64,000 nt of DNA from Chloroflexota bacterium. GTDB lineage: Bacteria; Chloroflexota; Dehalococcoidia; Lucifugimonadales; Lucifugimonadaceae. Under the pieces are notes generated by a model. It was given only the letters and a program-made list of their open reading frames with translations. It ran no database searches and had not been told where the DNA came from. A program made the translations under genes and the position numbers. Where the stretch lies: the NCBI GenBank assembly GCA_027624075.1, contig JAQBUH010000003.1:1-64000 (forward strand), in the 5' to 3' direction. Shown here one piece after another: positions 61,840 through 64,000 of this stretch (its first letter is position 1; each line of letters opens with the position of its first letter).

Positions 61840-62799
61840 TCAGGTAGCTGACCGTGCCTGCGCCAGCATCCTGACTTTCTCGATATCGAAATCGACCTGC
61901 TGGCTTAAACCGCTGAACGCCCCGTGCCTGGCAAATGCCAGCCGCGTGAGCATCGTGGCTGGGAGCGAAAACACTCCGCCGCCGGCCATCGCCACAAGGC
62001 CACCGACAGCCATCGCCGTCCCAGACTTCAATGCCCGATCAATCGATCTCGACATGGCCCGATCGAACGTCTGTCGCCCAACCAGCCACATCGTTCCTTC
62101 TGTACCTGCGATCAACAGCACCGGAAGCCCCATGCCAATCGCCTCAACGACATCCTGCAGCGGGGAGTCGACCAGACTGTCCAACGGAGCAGCTATTTCC
62201 GAGTCCAGGTCCGTGTTGGAAATTCCCGATGACAGCACCGGTATATCTGCAATCGATTCCGCTACCTCTTCGGTCGTCAGCACTCCAATATCAGGGTATC
62301 GCTCAATGGCTTCCCTGACATAACTAGCGCTTTCAGTCGCCTTGAGTTGTATCTCGGAAATGGGTAGCCCTGAGTCGTTAACTATCCGCAGGTCCCAACC
62401 GGGCTGGCTCAGGTCCGAAGCCAACACAGCGTTCTGACCTTCTCCCAGCACCATATCCCCGACTTGGCCGCTGGTATTTAGCTCGTCACGGACAAGCACC
62501 TCAAAGTACTTGCCACGCCAGTTGTTCATGAAACCGGTCAATTGCGCAGCGTTGTCCGGGTCCAGTCCGGCGAGTCGTTCCGCCAGATCATCATTTGGAA
62601 ACGCTAGCTCGAAGGCCTCGCGCATTTGCGGAGTGACCGCGTCGAAGTCGATGGCGTCTGCTGTCAAGATTGTGTTCAGCGAAACCACAGCCGCAGCCGC
62701 GTCAAGCAGGCTCTGTTCCCGGCGCTCGCGGTAGCGGTCACGCAGAGCAACTATCTCCGGTGGGACCAGTCCGGAATTACCTGCCTCCTCTACAGTCAT
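61840..62799 (-). CDS. Unknown protein with PD-(D/E)xK-like core and two hydrophobic segments, inside the trp operon
   Basis: A 319-aa protein. Residues about 90-155 contain W-R-G-K-Y-F-E (E at about 100), then Q-P-G-W-D-L-R-I (D at about 136) and I-S-E-I-Q-L-K (Q-L-K, about 151-153), compatible with an E...D...QxK nuclease core, as in the split gene at 57304. Hydrophobic segments lie at about 221-243 and 259-284 (Gly-rich). The N-terminus is helical and acidic. ATG overlaps the stop of the 111-aa gene (ATGA). Function not known; nuclease character is a motif-level inference. Confidence 0.72.
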   Translation of the reverse strand: MTVEEAGNSGLVPPEIVALRDRYRERREQSLLDAAAAVVSLNTILTADAIDFDAVTPQMREAFELAFPNDDLAERLAGLDPDNAAQLTGFMNNWRGKYFEVLVRDELNTSGQVGDMVLGEGQNAVLASDLSQPGWDLRIVNDSGLPISEIQLKATESASYVREAIERYPDIGVLTTEEVAESIADIPVLSSGISNTDLDSEIAAPLDSLVDSPLQDVVEAIGMGLPVLLIAGTEGTMWLVGRQTFDRAMSRSIDRALKSGTAMAVGGLVAMAGGGVFSLPATMLTRLAFARHGAFSGLSQQVDFDIEKVRMLAQARSAT

Positions 62800-63131
62800 A
62801 TCGCCGCCGCCAGTGCGACAGCCACTATTCCTGCGATCACTGCGACTGCGGCCAAGACCTGAGCAATGCGCGTGCTCCGCTCAAGCCGTGCCACATCGCT
62901 CCGCAGTCCGGCACTGGACTGAACCGACTGGCTTTCGCATTGAGCGACTCTGCGGCTCAACAACGCCACGTCATCATGCAACCCGGTCAGCACTTCGGTG
63001 TATGCCTCGGTGAACTCGGCGATATCTTCAGCGGCGGAGTGGCCCGTAACGGCCTGCACAGCATCTGTGACGTTCTCGCCGATGCCGCGGATGCGGCCGA
63101 ACCTTGATCTCGAAGGCTTCTCTTCAGTCAC
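62796..63131 (-). CDS. Small coiled-coil, C-terminally membrane-anchored protein, inside the trp operon
   Basis: A 111-aa product starting at GTG 63131, whose GTGA overlaps the trpG stop, so translation is probably coupled. Residues about 30-85 are helical with heptads (EDIAEFTEAYTEVLTGLHDD, VALLSRRVAQCESQSV). A single hydrophobic segment (QVLAAVAVIAGIVAVALAAAI, about 91-111) ends the protein, a tail-anchor layout. No signal peptide. No family recognised. Its stop overlaps the start of the 319-aa gene (ATGA), so the two form a coupled pair. Confidence 0.72.
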   Translation of the reverse strand: MTEEKPSRSRFGRIRGIGENVTDAVQAVTGHSAAEDIAEFTEAYTEVLTGLHDDVALLSRRVAQCESQSVQSSAGLRSDVARLERSTRIAQVLAAVAVIAGIVAVALAAAI

Positions 63132-63730
63132 GGCGCCACCATCTTTCTGTTTTTCTGAAACCGCTTTGCCAGGTTGAGGAAGTTCTGCAGGATCTGCTTG
63201 CCCGGCTTCGTCATGATCGACTCTGGATGAAACTGCACGCCTTCTATCGGCAGGCTCTTGTGCCGGATGCCCATGATGATCCCGTTCCCGGTCCTCGCCG
63301 TCACCTCGAAGTCGGGCGGCACCGTGTCGCTCTCTATCGCAAGCGAGTGGTACCTGACCGCCTCGAACGGGTTCTCGACGCCTTCGAAGATGCCCTTGCC
63401 GTCGTGGTGGATCAGCGAGGTCTTGCCGTGCCGGATCTCGCCAGCACCGCTCACCGTGGCCCCGAACGCGGCGCCGATGCACTGGTGGCCAAGGCAGACG
63501 CCAAGCACCGGGACCATGCCCGCGAAATGGCGCACGGCGTCTACGGACACGCCTGCGCTGTCCGGGTTGGACGGGCCGGGCGACACGACGACAAGCTCCG
63601 GCCGCATCAGGTCAAGCTCTTCGACCGTCGCTTTGTCGTTCCGCACCACCTCGACGTCTGCGCCCAGCTCCGAGAGGTACTGGAACAGGTTGTAGGTGAA
63701 GCTGTCGTAGTTATCAATCAGCAGCAGCAT
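63128..63730 (-). CDS. trpG: Anthranilate synthase component II (glutamine amidotransferase)
   Basis: A 200-aa class I glutamine amidotransferase. N-terminal L-L-L-I-D-N-Y-D-S-F-T-Y-N, nucleophile Cys in VLGVCLGHQCIGAAFG (about 75-90), and the His/Glu pair in E-G-V-Q-F-H-P-E-S (about 173-181). It supplies ammonia to TrpE. Follows trpE by 139 bp. Its stop overlaps the start of the 111-aa gene. Confidence 0.96.
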   Translation of the reverse strand: MLLLIDNYDSFTYNLFQYLSELGADVEVVRNDKATVEELDLMRPELVVVSPGPSNPDSAGVSVDAVRHFAGMVPVLGVCLGHQCIGAAFGATVSGAGEIRHGKTSLIHHDGKGIFEGVENPFEAVRYHSLAIESDTVPPDFEVTARTGNGIIMGIRHKSLPIEGVQFHPESIMTKPGKQILQNFLNLAKRFQKNRKMVAP

Positions 63731-63869
63731 ATTTCTTGTCTTCTAATCGCCCTGGCTCAAGGTACTCCCGCTCCGGCGCCGCTATCGAACACCGCTCTGC
63801 CTACGACCTGCACGCCCGTCGCATCTGCCGCATACATAGCCGCCAACTTCCGTCACACGTCGTACCACT

Positions 63870-64000
63870 CTACCCGGCGGCAACGAACGACTCCTCGGCG
63901 TGGTCGATTGCACGCATCAGCGCGCCCATCTTGTGCAGCGTCTCCTCGTACTCCGTCTGCGGCACGCTGTCCGCAACGATACCGCCGCCCGCCTGCAGGT
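63870..64000 (-). CDS. trpE: Anthranilate synthase component I, 3' end
   Basis: C-terminal about 43 codons on the minus strand, cut by the window edge. The sequence [20 protein letters not shown] (first 20 residues visible) is the conserved chorismate-binding C-terminus of TrpE (A-G-x-G-I-V-x-D-S), ending E-E-S-F-V-A-A-G at the TAG 63870-63872. 139 bp separates it from trpG. Confidence 0.9.
   Translation of the reverse strand, partial: LQAGGGIVADSVPQTEYEETLHKMGALMRAIDHAEESFVAAG

Overview
The window is GC-rich chromosomal DNA from a free-living bacterium, most likely a Chloroflexota of the SAR202/Dehalococcoidia type. That assignment is an inference. It rests on a fused glycosyltransferase/DUF2298 (Chlor_Arch_YYY) membrane protein, two enolase-superfamily sugar-acid dehydratases, a deazaflavin (F420)-type oxidoreductase, several flavin and molybdenum oxidoreductases, and a dispersed intergenic repeat related in style to repeats known from Chloroflexi. 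No rRNA, tRNA or CRISPR array was found.

Layout. 0.5-3.4 kb: one large formate dehydrogenase alpha subunit whose in-frame TGA (1612-1614) is a selenocysteine codon followed by a textbook bacterial SECIS hairpin; read naively it looks like two genes. 3.8-9.7 kb: DedA, TfoX-N, a 2-hydroxyacid dehydrogenase with an altered catalytic His, an MFS exporter and a MaoC hydratase, separated by repeat-filled spacers. 9.7-16 kb: a mobile and decayed island. It holds an IS5/IS1182-like element that cuts a small membrane gene, and an IS1595-family element with two passenger genes that sits, with an intact 8-bp target duplication, inside a HEPN-domain gene. 16-19 kb: methyltransferase, F420-type reductase, membrane thioredoxin, PfkB kinase.

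19.2-23.6 kb (minus strand): the classic rpmH-rnpA-yidD-yidC-jag membrane-insertion cluster, with a PQQ-type beta-propeller lipoprotein between yidD and yidC. rpmH (45 aa) is included. 23.8-34.5 kb (mostly plus): a GreA-type factor with an extra N-terminal recombinase-like domain, TerC, a giant FAD/Fe-S dehydrogenase, a universal stress protein broken by an amber codon, a hydrolase frameshifted at its end, an aldo/keto reductase, and a two-subunit IorAB-type molybdenum hydroxylase. 34.6-41.9 kb: PEP-utilising enzyme, two enolase-superfamily dehydratases, HAD phosphatase, ComF, HPF. 42-46.3 kb: the 1447-aa YYY protein. 46.7-55.4 kb (plus): M16 and M1 peptidases, a tandem-duplicated 3-hydroxyacyl-CoA dehydrogenase, a broken lipoprotein gene, an FAD oxidoreductase and an ICMT-like methyltransferase. 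55.6-56.6 kb: type II glutamine synthetase with a clear terminator.

56.8-64 kb: a pentapeptide-repeat protein; a nuclease-like gene (GWDL...IQVK) cut by a 100-bp MITE-like element with 16-bp terminal inverted repeats and a 4-bp target duplication; a Gfo/Idh oxidoreductase; and a minus-strand tryptophan operon trpE-trpG-[111 aa]-[319 aa]-trpD-trpC-trpF. The two extra genes are chained to trpG by GTGA and ATGA overlaps. One is a tail-anchored coiled-coil protein. The other carries the same GWDL...IQLK nuclease-like signature plus two hydrophobic segments. This trp-embedded pair is the best candidate here for something not yet described.
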